From Roridomyces roridus (Eukaryota > Basidiomycota > Agaricomycetes > Agaricales > Mycenaceae), in NCBI GenBank assembly GCA_029378245.1, contig JARKIF010000009.1, positions 1,922,001-1,986,000 on the forward strand: 64,000 bases of DNA. The letters run 5' to 3'. The notes below the pieces were generated by a model. The model was not told the origin of the DNA. It ran no database searches and saw only the letters and a program-made list of their open reading frames with translations. Every line of letters begins with the position of its first letter. The stretch's first letter is position 1. Shown one piece after another: positions 36,645-47,968 of the stretch. The position numbers and the translations under genes are program-made.

Positions 36645-36654
36645 CGGTCACGTG
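36645..36654. promoter_or_regulatory. CGGTCACGTG box between kinase-like copy 4 and the homeodomain gene
   Basis: Third instance of the 10-mer, 65 bp upstream of the copy 4 start and 37 bp upstream of the divergent homeodomain start, so it could serve either gene. Confidence 0.45.
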
Positions 36655-36690
36655 CGTCAACCGACGCGTGGTCTTGGTCTTGCCGCAACC

Positions 36691-37406
36691 ATGCCGCCTG
36701 CCCCGCTACGTCCATCCACCGCCGCCAATAGAGCCCCGACGACTGCCAAACATACCCAACTCAGCAAAGAACAGAAATCCAGCCTAGAGCAACTATACCG
36801 CCACACTGCCAAACCTTCGCGTCACGATCGCGAGACACTCGCTGGAGAGCTCAATCTGTGCGTTATCGAGCCTTCCGTCTCTGCCATTCACTTAGACCTC
36901 GCCCCAAAAGATCAACGCAGGTCGTTACGAGCTGGTTTAAGAGCAGACAGAAGACCAAGACTACCTCCAGAACTAGACCACCTAGCTCCCGTCGTCCATC
37001 GCTCGACGTGGTCGCGTCTCGCTCGGAACTACCTCTCCCGCCCAGGACTCCTCGCCACCACAAATTCAACCCTCACGCGCCGCTTTGGGCACACATGCTG
37101 TCCTCTCCGCCCGGCCCTGCCTCCAGCCCCCATGGTCATTCCACCAGTTATGGCAAGGGCAGTCTCGAATGGGCGTGCGCGCGTCGCAGACGAGTTCCAG
37201 GAAACGAGGATGAGGAGAATCTTCCGGGGCTGTTGGAGGATGTTGCTGGAGACACGGACGTGGATTCAGAAATTCAGACCCCTCCAAGCTCGAATTCGTC
37301 CCAGCGCTCGCGGAGTGCGGTCGGTGACAAGTCTGCCATGCTCCAGGAGCCAGACGAAGAGATGATGAAGGCCGCACTCGCGTTGTGTGGGCTCATGCAT
37401 GGATGA
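36691..37406 (+). CDS. homeodomain protein
   Basis: Start ATG at 36691 (MPPAPLRPSTAANRAPT). The homeodomain begins near residue 22: QLSKEQKSSLEQLYRHTAKP, then SRHDRETLAGELNL. A 54-nt intron joins it to STQVVTSWFKSRQKTKTTSR. The recognition helix has WFKSRQ in place of the usual WFQNRR but keeps W, F and R at the invariant positions. The rest (about 140 residues) is a disordered Ser/Pro/Arg region and an acidic end (PDEEMMKAALALCGLMHG). Likely a nuclear DNA-binding regulator. It is a lone homeodomain gene, without the HD1/HD2 pair of a mating-type locus. Confidence 0.82.
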
Positions 37407-37508
37407 ACGACGACGACGGACCAACACACATTCTAGTTCCTCGCATTATTTAAAGCAATCCTCCATGAATAAGTAACGAATGTATCATGTACAAGGGGTT
37501 GAAATGAA

Positions 37509-37851
37509 TCAGCGGACAAGTTCTACGATGCGACCTGAGTGGAGGCTGATTTCTCAAGACTTCCCACTCACCTTGGGGTATTTTGAGCTTGACATCTTTC
37601 GAAGGCGTGCCGATCTTCTTCACCTCCTCTGGAGTCACCCCGCACAACAGGGCTCTCAGTTTGCGCCTCGGCCACGCACCCAGCACTATCCATAGTAAAA
37701 CACCGAGTAGTAGCAAACTTGCTACAGAGGCGACACCGATAAATCTGTGTGCCCCGGACCATGTCGAGTTTCCACCGGTAGAATTATTGTTGTTCGCGGC
37801 AGGAGGATCCAGGTCGTTGCAATCGAGTTGATTTGGCTGGCACGCCGACAT
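37509..37851 (-). CDS. small single-pass membrane protein, unknown function
   Basis: Start ATG at 37851. The luminal-looking N-terminus (MSACQPNQLDCNDLDPPAAN) is Asn-rich with NNNNST, NST and similar N-glycosylation sequons. Next comes a transmembrane helix at about residues 38-60 (FIGVASVASLLLLGVLLWIV), then RRKLRALLCGVTPEEVKKIG. A short 37-nt GT-AG intron (donor GTGAGT) would give the ending KIPQGRIVELVR at 37509. Without splicing the frame runs to 37450. No family recognised. Confidence 0.5.
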
Positions 37852-38016
37852 GGGGTAGTGAAGTGGCTGCTGGCCTACTCGCTCGAGAGAAGAAATAGAT
37901 ACCTCGCCCTTGACACTATTCGCTCCGGTAAACTTGCATTAGACGCGCCCCAGCGGCAAGTGGCTCCAAAACTTCGGCATTATGGTACACGTGTACTTAC
38001 ATTGCATTTGTACAAT

Positions 38017-39931
38017 CTAGGGCTCCAACCTCTTCGGGTCGCGCGGGAACATGGACGCACGACGGATATTGTTCAGCTTGAGGAAAAGCATGAGCACACG
38101 TTCCAAGCCGATTCCCCCTCCTCCGTGCGGAGCACAGCCCATACGGAAGGCATCGAGGTAGCCTTTCATCGAGTCGGGGTCAACACCTTTGCCACGCATC
38201 TTCTCCGCGAGCACGTTCGGGTCGTGGATACGCTGGGCACCGGAGAGGATCTCTTCGCCACGCATGAAAAAGTCGTACGAGTTGGACACGGTCTGCACAA
38301 AAGAAGATTGGCTCATGCTATCAAACGCAGGGAGATGACTTACCGGGTCCTCGGCGTCGGGCATGGTGTAGAAGGGACGGAGCTCTATGGGGAATTTGTC
38401 GATGATGAAATAGTCGGTGTCGTATTTGGCTTTGACGAGGCGACCGAGTCTCTTCTCGTTCTCAGTGCTGCGATCCTTGAGCTTCGGAAGAAATGTCAAG
38501 ACGGGTGGAAACATACTTGATATCGTCCAAGTCCTCCCGCGGCACACCATCCTCAACGAGCATGTCAATCGCCTGACGGAACGTGAGCTTCAATGTTCCC
38601 TCGGGACCCTCCCTCCACTTGAATTCATCAGCGGGGAACTGCAAGCCAACGGTTGCGATCTCGGCGCTGTAATTAGCCTTGAGCCCACGGAAAATGCTCA
38701 GGAAAAGACCATCGAGAAGTTCCATGACTTCGTGGTAATGCTCCTCGATCGTCATCTCCAGATCAAGGCCCATGAATTCGGTCAGATGCCGGTGGGTGTT
38801 GGAGTCCTCCGCGCGGAAAACGGGACCGATTTCGTAGACCCTCTCAAAGTCCGCTGCAATGGCCATCTGCTTGGCGAGTTGCGGCGATTGCGCAAGGAAG
38901 GCACTCCCTTTGCTTGAATTAATGGGTGTACGACATGTCTGTGCGTAAGCCTACCTTTGAAATAACCAACTTTGAACACGGATGCTCCCGACTCTGTTGC
39001 AGCACCCTGAAGTTTGGGGCTGTGGATTTCGATGAAGCCGTTGCTACTCAGGTGCTGCCGGAACAGGTCGCCGATTACGGATTGCAGCTTGAAGACGGCT
39101 TGATTTGTTTGTGTCCGGAGATCAACGACGCGGTTATTGAGCCGTGTGTCGAGCAAGACACGGCTGAATTGCCTGTCGTCGTCGGCTGCCTCCTCGGTGT
39201 CGGGTCGAGAAGCGTCGTCCAACGAGAAAGGAAGCCGTCCATCAATGCCAGAAATTAGATGAATCTGGATTCGAGTTATTGGGCCAGTTCCTGTCGTAGA
39301 AGATTGAACGCACCTGTGCAACCTGGACCTCGACATCCTGAACAGTCGCACTCTTAATCGGCTCGGGAGACCTTTTGACGAGACCCTGAACGAGCACGAT
39401 ACTTTCGTCGGCCAGGGACCCAGCCCATTTGATCATTTGCTTGGATATTTTCTCGGGAGTCGCGATAACGAGTGCCTGTACCGAGTCACCGCGTTGACGG
39501 AGGTTCAAGAAGACCATTTTGTTGCCCTGAAGTCGGGAAGTTTGGACGCGTGCTCGGAACAGGACTGTCTGTCCATCGCGGGTCGAGAGGGAGAAAATTT
39601 GGATACGGGGCAGCCGGGGACGCGTCTGGGACTGATGCAAAGGCAGAGCGCCGTAGAACTCGGTTGCAAAATCCTGCATCGATCAGTACAGTGTTGCTCG
39701 GGTGAACCAACTCGGGACGGACAACTTCAGTGGCAGCTTGTTTGGCAGCTTGTTCTTCTTGCCGGGCAGCTTTCTCTGCCGCTTTCTTCTGTTTCTCGAG
39801 CTCCTTGGCGCGCTTTTTCAGCTCACTTTTGGATGGGCCAGTAGATTCTTCGGTGGGAGGGACTCTGGGAAACGTTGAGCTGTGGGTGGAAAGATTAGAT
39901 GGAGGACGTACTGCTCCTGAGGGTCAGCCAT
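38017..39931 (-). CDS. DPS1: aspartyl-tRNA synthetase, cytoplasmic
   Basis: Class IIb synthetase charging tRNA-Asp. The start ATG at 39931 (MADPQEH) is spliced to a Lys/Ala/Glu-rich helix, then to the OB-fold anticodon-binding domain ([38 protein letters not shown]). The catalytic core shows [13 protein letters not shown] (motif 1 region), [36 protein letters not shown] (motif 2) and [14 protein letters not shown] (motif 3), ending [10 protein letters not shown]. One acceptor near 38920 must be CAAAG to keep KGSAFLAQ in frame. It is divergent from the aspartate aminotransferase, 167 bp apart. Confidence 0.96.
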
Positions 39932-40098
39932 GGTTGAGGACAAGAGTCAAGTTACTTAGATCTGACTCGATTGCAGCTCGATCGCTAAATCGAGTCGGAG
40001 ATAGACCAGAACTGGACACGGAACTGGACACGGACCGCGCGACGCGCAAATATTTAGACGGAGCAAGTCGGTGGGGTAGCTGCTACTCTTCTCCCTTC

Positions 40099-41574
40099 AT
40101 GTTCTCCGCCCTCACTCGCCGCACCGCTGGTGCTGGTGCTGGCGCCCTTCGCACTCTCCACTTGTCCACCTGGAGCACCGTCCCTGCAGGCCCTCCAGAC
40201 CCCATTCTCGGCGTCACCGAGGCTTTCAAGGCCGACAAGGACCCCCGTAAAATCAACCTCGGTGTCGGCGCATACAGAGATGGCCAAGGAAAGCCCTACG
40301 TTCTCACCAGCGTTCAAAAGGTACACGCGTCGGTCACTCAGCTAACATTTTTGACACGTCAAAAAGGCTGAAGCTCTGGTCGATGGCTCTAAGCCCGACA
40401 AGGAGTATCTCCCTATCACTGGACACGCCGAGTTCACCAAGAACGCCATCAAGCTCGCATACGGCGCCGACAGTGCCCCGTTGAAGGCCGGCTCAGTATG
40501 TTGCCTCCTCCATTTTTTCACGTGCTAAAAGCTTGAACTACAGATTGCCGCCACCCAGTCCATCTCGGGAACCGGTGCTCTGCGTATTGGTGCTGCTTTC
40601 CTTGCTCGCCACTACCCTCACGCGAAAGTTGTGTACCTCCCCGACCCAACTTGGGGAAACCACATTCCCATCTTTCGCGACTCCGGGTTTGAAGTCCGCA
40701 AATATGCCTACTACAACCCCGCGACTATCGGTCTCAATTTTGAAGGCTTGAAGGCGGACTTGTTGGTCAGTGTTCCTGAACTCGGAATAGTATCAAGGCT
40801 GACAGTAACAGACAAATGCCCCGGAACACTCTGTTGTCCTTTTGCATGCGTGTGCCCACAACCCCACTGGCGTCGACCCTACGCCCGAACAGTGGAAAGA
40901 AATCTCGGACATTTGCAAGCAACGTAAACTCTTCCCATTCTTCGACATGGCCTACCAAGGTTTCGCCTCGGGCTCGACTTCCCGTGACGCGTTTGCAGTC
41001 CGCCACTTTGTTTCGGAAGGCCACCAGATCGCGCTTTGCCAATCTTTCGCCAAGAACATGGGTCTCTACGGCGAACGTGTCGGCGCTTTCTCCCTCGTCA
41101 CCGCCGACCCCGAGGAGAAGGCACGCGTTGACAGCCAGCTCAAGATTATCATCCGTCCCATGTACTCGAACCCTCCCGCACACGGTGCCCGTATCGCAAA
41201 CACCATTCTTTCTAGCCCCGAACTGTATGCCGAATGGGAGACCGAGGTCGAGGGCATGGCCAAGCGCATCATCGACATGCGCGAGAAGCTCTACAACGTG
41301 TTGACCAACGATTTGAAAACTCCTGGAGAATGGGGTCACATCAAGAGCCAGATTGGAATGTTCAGGTATGTGAATTACCTTGGATAAATGCGCGTCATCT
41401 TAACGCCATGGCTTTAGCTTCACTGGTTTGAAGAAGGAGCAGACTGTTGCGCTCGCGCAAAAGGCTCACGTTTACATGACCGCCGACGGAAGAATCTCGA
41501 TGGCTGGCTTGAACTCGAATAACATTAACTACTTTGCCGAGGCGGTATCTGGAGCCGTTAAGGGCACGCTTTAA
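40099..41574 (+). CDS. AAT1: aspartate aminotransferase, mitochondrial
   Basis: PLP enzyme interconverting aspartate plus 2-oxoglutarate with oxaloacetate plus glutamate, part of the malate-aspartate shuttle. The start ATG at 40099 opens an Arg/Ala-rich presequence ([20 protein letters not shown]). The fold-type I motifs include [50 protein letters not shown] and the PLP Lys in [16 protein letters not shown], followed by [14 protein letters not shown]. It ends [15 protein letters not shown]. Five short introns, frame intact. Confidence 0.96.
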
Positions 41575-41733
41575 AAGTACTGTCCTTCTGGCTGCACCGA
41601 GAATACCAGTAGATTAGCTTAGTACACATTTATTATGGAGCGTCGGGCGATCAACTTGACTTGTGATTCCCGAACCACTTGCTCTCAACGCGTCCATCAC
41701 ACCCATTTTTGAACTCGGTCACTGGACGCGTCT

Positions 41734-43999
41734 ATGAGCGCGAAAAGCCCCTCGCCACCGTCACCCGGTGCCTCTCAGATCCCTGGAGCGTGGCCTTCTT
41801 CTTCCCATAGACGTTCCACCACCTGTCCAACGCCGCGTCCAGTTATCGACTCTCTTCATCTCGTCCGTGACTTCCAACAGCGTCTAGTGAGCCAGATGGA
41901 CCAGTCCGTCATCCCATACTCTGGCTCTTCCAGCAGTGCCATCGGGCCAGTCGATTCTCTCGACTCTGATTTGACCAGGTTTCGCGTCAGTATCCCTTCC
42001 TGCGCGCCATCTTCTTGTACTCATTCACTTTCAGACGGATACCTCGACGTCTATGATCACCGTGAGCTCTTTCTGTTCAGCTCTCCAGCGCTATAACAGC
42101 ATCCAGGATACGTCCTTCTGCACAACCCCCGAACGCCCTGTTCTTCAATTTGCTTCCAAGACCAAGTATTCGGCGGTGGAGAACAGCTTTCCCACCCGCA
42201 TACCGCGCCCCACTCGCGTCCATTCCCCTCGAGACAGTTGCCAGAACGTTTTCGGCCCTGACTCTCCTCCGTCGCGTCACCCCGTCCCCGTCTTCGACAC
42301 TTCAGCATCATCCATCAGTCTTGATTGTAATTCCAACGGTTCTCCAGTGTCGCCGATAATCTTTTCGTCTCCCACATCGTCTACTTTTCCACGCTTTCCC
42401 TCGAAATTCCACCCTTCGCCAGCGACTCGTTCGCTTTCCTATAACAGCTCCCCGTCCTGGGAAACCTCGTACGGGAGCGAGTATAACGATCGGCATATGC
42501 TGGATCCTTCGCCCTCGCCAAGCCCTTCCCCCATAACCGGCCGTCCAAGCCTAGCTCCCAGGATGAGCACCACAAACAGGACGCCATCCATAGAAATTAA
42601 TGCTGCTGTTCCCATGCTCACCAGTTTGTCTCTGCCAGCCAGCCCAGAAAACAGCATGAGCCTTGAGCTCGATCTCGTTTCCAGAAGCCCTCGTCTTTCC
42701 CCCATAGATGGCAACACAAGCCCTTGGAGCCTATCTCTCTCGCCAGTTTCCCCCGTGTTGTCGGTCGTTCCGGACCTTTCTCTGTCTCCGCTCGCGGATG
42801 AACACGTCGTGTCTTTCCCATCTTCCTCGCCATTCGAGTCCCCCTTGCCTTCACCTGTCCTCGATGAGGTTGCGAACACCAGCGCAGCAGATTATGCCGC
42901 AGCCGTCATGTCTTCTGCTTGGGCTTCCGATGGACCATCCATGTCCCAAGTGATTCCACAAGGACTCGTGTTACCCGACATTGACTCGGAGGACGAAGTC
43001 TTGCCGAACCCAGAGGCGCCCATGGACGCAACAGCAGACGAGATCGAGCCCCCCGCGCCCCTCGCTTATCGGGAGAGCGTGGAGTACATTCCGGCGCGTA
43101 TACAGCAGGAAGGCAAACGTCAAGGTGTTATTGGGAAGATGAAAAAGTTCGGTGACAGGGTGAAACGGCTGTTGCGCGGAAAGCCCAAAGCTGCGGGTGG
43201 GGTCAATATTGACGTGGATGTGAGAGTTGGCAGTCTCACAGCGTCTCCGCTACCCGATGACCTGCCGGATGTGATTGATATCCAAAGCCCCCATGCCGCG
43301 ACAGCCCAAGCCCAAGCCTACAACAACCTTTTGCCCAACCACGATAACAGCAGTCATGTCCCGCTTCCTCTCCCGCCGCCTCCAGGGTTGCTTGTAAGAT
43401 GATCGTTTCTTGCTCAGGACACGTGGCTAAACCATCTACCACAGATTCGAAAGACCAAGACTCGGCCCATCCTCTCTTCGCATATGGAGCAATCTGGACA
43501 GACTGCGCCAGCAATCCGTATTTGTCCCCCAGGTGTCGCTTCCAAGGCACCGTCCCCTGATCTTGCCATACACTCGCGTCCAAAGACTCTTGCCGAGATC
43601 AAATCTAAACGTCGGCTTTCACTTTCTACCTTGACCTCTTTCACCCGATCTCCCTCTCCAATCAATGTGGTCACGTCGTCGAACAACCACAGAGCGAGAC
43701 CTGCGTCTGCTTTAGCCTTTTATTCCCGCCCTCATACCACTTCCAACCATAGAGGTGAAGGGAATGATGCCAACCCCAATCTTCTCGCAGTGCCAGCCTC
43801 GACTTCCAGGCAGACGGTACCAGACAGCGTAATCCCGAACACCACGCGCCCGATCTCCATGCGGCCTTCCACTTCCACCCTTCCGCGAGACAGCCAGGAT
43901 GCGACCAAGAAAAAGAACCGTCGTTTCTCTTTTTCCGCATTGTCCAGTTTTGCTGCTGGGACCTGGGAGGATAATTCTGCGTCCGGGCTGCGTTTTTAG
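41734..43999 (+). CDS. serine/proline-rich protein, unknown function
   Basis: About 690 residues from three exons, phase-0 introns at about 41987-42035 and 43394-43443. Start MSAKSPSPPSPGASQIPG. Nearly all of it is disordered, with many SPSP, SPVSP and PSSS stretches that look like proline-directed kinase sites. Two ordered patches stand out. One is a basic helix at the end of the long middle exon (GKMKKFGDRVKRLLRGK), which could bind acidic lipid. The other is near the C-terminus (RPKTLAEIKSKRRLSLSTL, then KKKNRRFSFSALSSFAAG), where RRLS and RRFS fit basophilic-kinase consensus sites. No known domain. It could be a signalling scaffold, but nothing proves this. Confidence 0.75.
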
Positions 44000-44080
44000 T
44001 GGGTTTGCATTGTTTCTTGTCATCCATGATCCTCTCGCATGACTCTTTGTCTTGTACTTTACAAAAATGTAATAATGGTG

Positions 44081-45272
44081 TTAGATGTCCAAATCTTCGT
44101 CGGGATCGTCGTCGTCTATGTCGTCCGCTGAATCAGGATCGTAGAAAATTGCGGCAGATGCTGTTGCCGGTTTGTCTGAGGGTTTTCCTGCGAGAGTGTG
44201 AGGGTCCGAGTCGAGACGGAAAAAAGAAACAAACCCTCGTGCGCATACGGAAGAGGTACTTGAGCTCGAGAGTTCTGCTGTGCCTCGGTCAAGTTGAGAT
44301 TGAACGAGACGTTCTGAGTGGGGTCCGCAACAGTCTTTGTGCCTGCTTCAGAAAGGATTCGAAGAAAAAAAAAGAGAACCCACAGGATCCGGAACGCTTC
44401 GAGCCCACAGCGGCTTCAACGCGTCGATATCCTCTAATGAGCACAGTCCTTTTGCCATCGACCACCCGTGCAACGTCCGGTCCACGCCTCGTCGCCGCAG
44501 ACCGTCCCCGTCTCCTCGTGCGATCACCTCGATAACGAACTGCTCGCTGTCCCCTGCACCCTCTCCTGCGGAGCCAAATACCAAGCGCTCACTCTCCTCC
44601 ATGCGTTCGCTCATTGGGAGGAAGATGGACCAGAATTTGGGTTCTGGGGAGAGGGGCGGGGGCGGGGTAAGGTATTCGGTGGCGAGGTGGAGGAGAAGGG
44701 CCGTCGGATGCGGGATGACGAGGGACAATGACGGGGAAAATGCGGGGAGAGATAATAGCGGTAGGAGCGGGCAAGTTGCTTGCACATGGAGGATGAAACG
44801 GGATGGACCTGGTATTGAATAAGTTGGTGTCATGCATCAAGCCCTGGCCATACTCGAGCGGCCTCGTATAATCAAGAGAACCTCCTGGAGGAACTTGTGA
44901 GTCTCGGAAAGGGAGCCAATGTCGGATAGCAGCGTGTCCACGGAGTCGATGACAAAATCAAGAGGTCCGGACGAAGCTGTGGGCGGTTTGAGACGCGTCT
45001 ATCTTGCAGTCGGGCAGAATACCATTTTCAATGGTTGATTTTATGTGCTGCCTGACGTCTACCTCGTTGTCGCAGTATCCAGGGACGCGATCGAGCAGAT
45101 TGTGCACCTCAACTTCGCTGGCAGAAAGTAGCGACGAATGCAACAAACAGAACAAGACCGTATTGCCATCGCTGAGAAGTTGGCGCATAATTCCCAAGCT
45201 GGACTGGGGGGCTGAAGATTGCAAAAGTACCAAAGCATGTTGGCGCCGACGCGGTTCGCGTAGAAAAGACAT
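44081..45272 (-). CDS. ELP5: Elongator complex protein 5
   Basis: RecA-like subunit of the Elp456 hexamer of Elongator, which modifies wobble uridines. The start ATG at 45272 reads MSFLREPRRRQHALVLLQ. An intron with acceptor CCACAG joins STIEN to ASSGPLDFVIDSVDTLL, then SDIGSLSETHKFLQEVL. The later core has LLPLLSLPAFSPSLSLVIP, ALLLHLATEYLTPPPPLS, EQFVIEVIARG, VDRTLHGWS and SLEDIDALKPLW. The last exons give FNLNLTEAQQNSRAQVPLP and the acidic tail DDIDDDDPDEDLDI typical of Elp5/Iki1. The start codon lies 14 bp after the stop of the upstream GNAT gene on the same strand. Confidence 0.86.
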
Positions 45273-45286
45273 GATTACATAACTAA

Positions 45287-46153
45287 TCAAGATCTCTTCT
45301 TCTCCCATACCGCCCTCTGCAATGAACTAGCCACCAATTTCCACCCAAAAACTCCTACCGTTTCTGTTGTCTTTTCCAAAACAAACCCTGCTTTTCTCAG
45401 GGCTTCTCGCGCATACGGCACGAGCGGCGACTCAATTGTGGTGATTTGCTGGACCTTGCTGGAACTGAAACAATGGTTGAGAGCATGTGAAAGCAAATCA
45501 TTTTGAATGTTGGAGGCAGGATACGGTTCTTGCACGTAGAAATGTCGGATTGTCGCGGTCCGAGACGAGGTTGACGCGTCAAGGGCAATGAGACCCACGA
45601 ATTTTTCACCGAATTCGAGGATCCAAAAGCCAGAGGCGGGTGACTTGGAATAATGGGAATGTATGTCTTGCATGTCTGGCGCACGCAAGCGCGTCCTGAG
45701 TGAGCTTTTCAAAGTATGGTCGGTTTATCCTGTGACAAGTTAATACTACGAGTGCGAGAGTTGTAAAGAAACAACCAGTCGGCTGCAAACAAGAGAGGTA
45801 GGAAGGTTGCAGCGACGCTAGCGGAGTTTCAGCACGTCGAACAAAAGTCGCAAGAAGACGCTAACATGGGCAGAGCGCGTAGCCAAGACAGATAGCCAAT
45901 TTGAGGGTTGGGCCAATAATCCATGTAGTGAATTAACGAGGCCGCAAATGCCATCCACGCGGCAATGAAAGCAAGATGGGATGCCGCTGCGCCAGACAGT
46001 CAGGCAGTTGTTCGACAAGACGATTTCGACCAACATCTTCGGTTTGCTGCAGCGAGCTGCTCCATGTTGGCTTTTCCAACCATAAAGCGCGCGAGCTTGT
46101 CGTCCTCATCCGAGTCTTTGATATAGAAGCGAATGACGGCGGTAGGGAGAGCC
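45287..46153 (-). CDS. membrane-associated GNAT-family N-acetyltransferase
   Basis: Start ATG at 46153 (MALPTAVIRFYIKDSDEDDK), then ARFMVGKANMEQLAAANRR. After an intron a hydrophobic stretch (HLAFIAAWMAFAASLIHYMD), then another hydrophobic exon and INRPYFEKLTQDAL. The acetyltransferase part is GFWILEFGEKFVGLIALDAS, ATIRHFYVQEPYPASNIQND (acetyl-CoA site region), ALRKAGFVLEKTTETVGVFG and WEKKRS. This order, a short N-terminal arm, membrane hairpin and C-terminal GNAT, matches a fungal NAT8-like family. The substrate is unknown. It ends 14 bp before the ELP5 start. Confidence 0.78.
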
Positions 46154-46239
46154 ATGGTGGCGTTGAAGGAAAGCTGTTGGCGGCATGAGAGTGATCGAGG
46201 CCCTCGATCACGGCCCGATTTAGCAACTTACACACAACC

Positions 46240-47533
46240 ATGCTCATCGAGAAGAAATACCACGATATCCCCTCCCCTCTTGACGGTGGAAAACCCATCC
46301 GTATATTTGTCATTTCGCCTGTATCTAATGCTTCAAATTACCGAAAGACGCCGCACTCACACCTTGCAGTCCGTTCCAGATTATCCTCAAGCGAAATTTC
46401 CCGGTAGGAGATCATCTTGGGTTCCACGCGTACAAATTTTGAGCATGTTTCAGGCGTCGTGGTCTTCAGTGAGATTTACCAAGTCACCGGCCCTGTAGAA
46501 AGGTAGAGTCGACGTTCCTGGGTGGGCCATATCTAATCTTACAGATTCGCGGGCTCCATCGCGAGCCAGGGATTTGTTGTGGGTGAGCAACGCCAACATC
46601 GTTCGACACAGGAATTAAACGATCTCCAGCTTGCCCTTCGACCTATCATGAATTCGAGGGCCCAGAGGCCATTCCTTACGATGTTGAAGGTAAGAGTAAA
46701 AACGCACAGGAAGCGTATCTCTCAATCTTCCAAGGCACGGACCGAGGCAACAAGTACAAGATAGAAAAGACCGTGGCAGCGTACGATGAAGACGCGACCC
46801 TTTCCGTCGATCTTCTGACGTCTTTGCCAAACTGCAACGGTCGCATTGCTGGTAACTAAACTCATCCGCTCCTTTAACGTCGACATATCAACCTACTAGC
46901 CACTGGGATGTGCCTTGGGGGACATCTGGCCTTCCGAGCAAGTCACGATTTCACTGATCAAGCTACATTTCTCATGGATCCCTTCAGGCTGCCTTTGACC
47001 CCCGCGTCCTGGCGACCGTATGTTTCTTTGCAACGGATATCCATGGCGCGAGCCTCGGCAAGGGAGGCGACGACTCTCTCGCCCGAGTTCGCAAAGGCGA
47101 TCTAACCAGCAAGGGCGAGCTAGTCGTAAGATCGTTGATCATTTTCGTCTCCACAGCTGACTTGACCACAGATGATCTTTGGGAAACAGGTACCTCACTA
47201 ACAAGTCCTTATTCTCTTCGGCACATAAACACTCCACAGGACACTCACGTCCCGCGCGCTGGGCGTGATCTCATCCGCACTACGCTCGAAGACGCCAAGG
47301 TTCCAGTCTCGGTAAACCCAGTCTCTCAAGACCTGCTGGCTACTTAACCGTTGCAGTTCCTCGAGGTGCAAGCACAACACGCATTCATTCGTGACGAACA
47401 ATCCAAAGGTCGCTGGGACGCGGCACTGACGCGGTCTTTGTTTTCGTTCATGATGGAGGTATTCGAGCGTACTGTGGGGCGGGACATGGGCCCTCGTGCG
47501 GGCTCGAACAGTGAACCGGAGCACGTCTGTTAA
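46240..47533 (+). CDS. dienelactone hydrolase family protein
   Basis: Alpha/beta-hydrolase of the carboxymethylenebutenolidase type. The start ATG at 46240 reads MLIEKKYHDIPSPLDGGKPI. After introns come PDYPQAKFPG, EIYQVTGPVERF, ACPSTYHEFEGPEAIPYDVE and TVAAYDEDATLSVDLL. The nucleophile elbow GMCLGGHLAF carries the catalytic Cys; the Asp is in FGKQDTHVPRAGRD and the His in QAQHAFIRDEQSKGR, so the C-D-H triad is complete. The intron at 46938-46987 uses a GC donor (GCAAGT), the only way to join LAFR to AAFDPRVLAT. It is divergent from the GNAT gene, 86 bp apart. Confidence 0.9.
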
Positions 47534-47968
47534 GAATATAAAGTGTTCCATTGTACAAATTAAATGGTTTCCACGGAATCGACAACGCCCACCGCAACTG
47601 TTTTCTGCATATCATCACGTATAGCGAACTGAGTCAACGGTGGACACGGCTCAACGGACTGTGCGTACGATAGTCACGCCGTCGAGCTCGAAAGACAGAA
47701 AACCAAAAGCTCAGAGGGACACCGACCAAGAAGATGAATTCGGTTCTTCATTCAAGGGAACAAGCAGAATAGATCGTAAAGCAGCGACAGGACTGCAATC
47801 GTCATTGTTTCGTGAGTACATTGTTGCGGTAGTGGTGGTGATATAACACAGGATAGGTAATAGTACGACAGCCACGGACCGACGAGGAGTGGAAAAGAGA
47901 CTGAGACAAGGAAAGTGAAAGGAAGGAGAGGGAGAAAATTATACAGAATTTTTCTACATCTAGTCCCC
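47534..47968. other. intergenic, dienelactone hydrolase to TEF1
   Basis: Both flanking genes end here (convergent). Apart from the EF-1-alpha relic at 47560-47643 I see only A/G-rich 3'-UTR-like sequence and no other coding signal. Confidence 0.6.
47560..47643 (-). pseudogene. C-terminal relic of an EF-1-alpha-like gene
   Basis: On the minus strand this reads PPLTQFAIRDDMQKTVAVGV then VDSVETI and a stop. It aligns with the end of TEF1 ([20 protein letters not shown]) through conservative changes. Upstream the similarity fades into VEPC, then shifts frame, and nothing else resembling EF-1-alpha lies between here and TEF1. It is same-strand, about 325 bp downstream of the TEF1 stop. Best read as the surviving tail of a diverged tandem copy, not a working gene. 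Confidence 0.55.

Noticed and set aside
36691..37406. Homeodomain gene as part of a mating-type A locus
   Set aside because: Only one homeodomain gene, no divergent HD1/HD2 partner and no mitochondrial intermediate peptidase neighbour.
37747..38520. 257-codon plus-strand open frame
   Set aside because: Lies antisense to DPS1 exons with conserved synthetase motifs; it is a shadow frame.
44940..45010. Frameshift in ELP5 after the exon ending STIEN
   Set aside because: A 47-nt GT-AG intron ending CCACAG restores the frame exactly, so no indel is needed.
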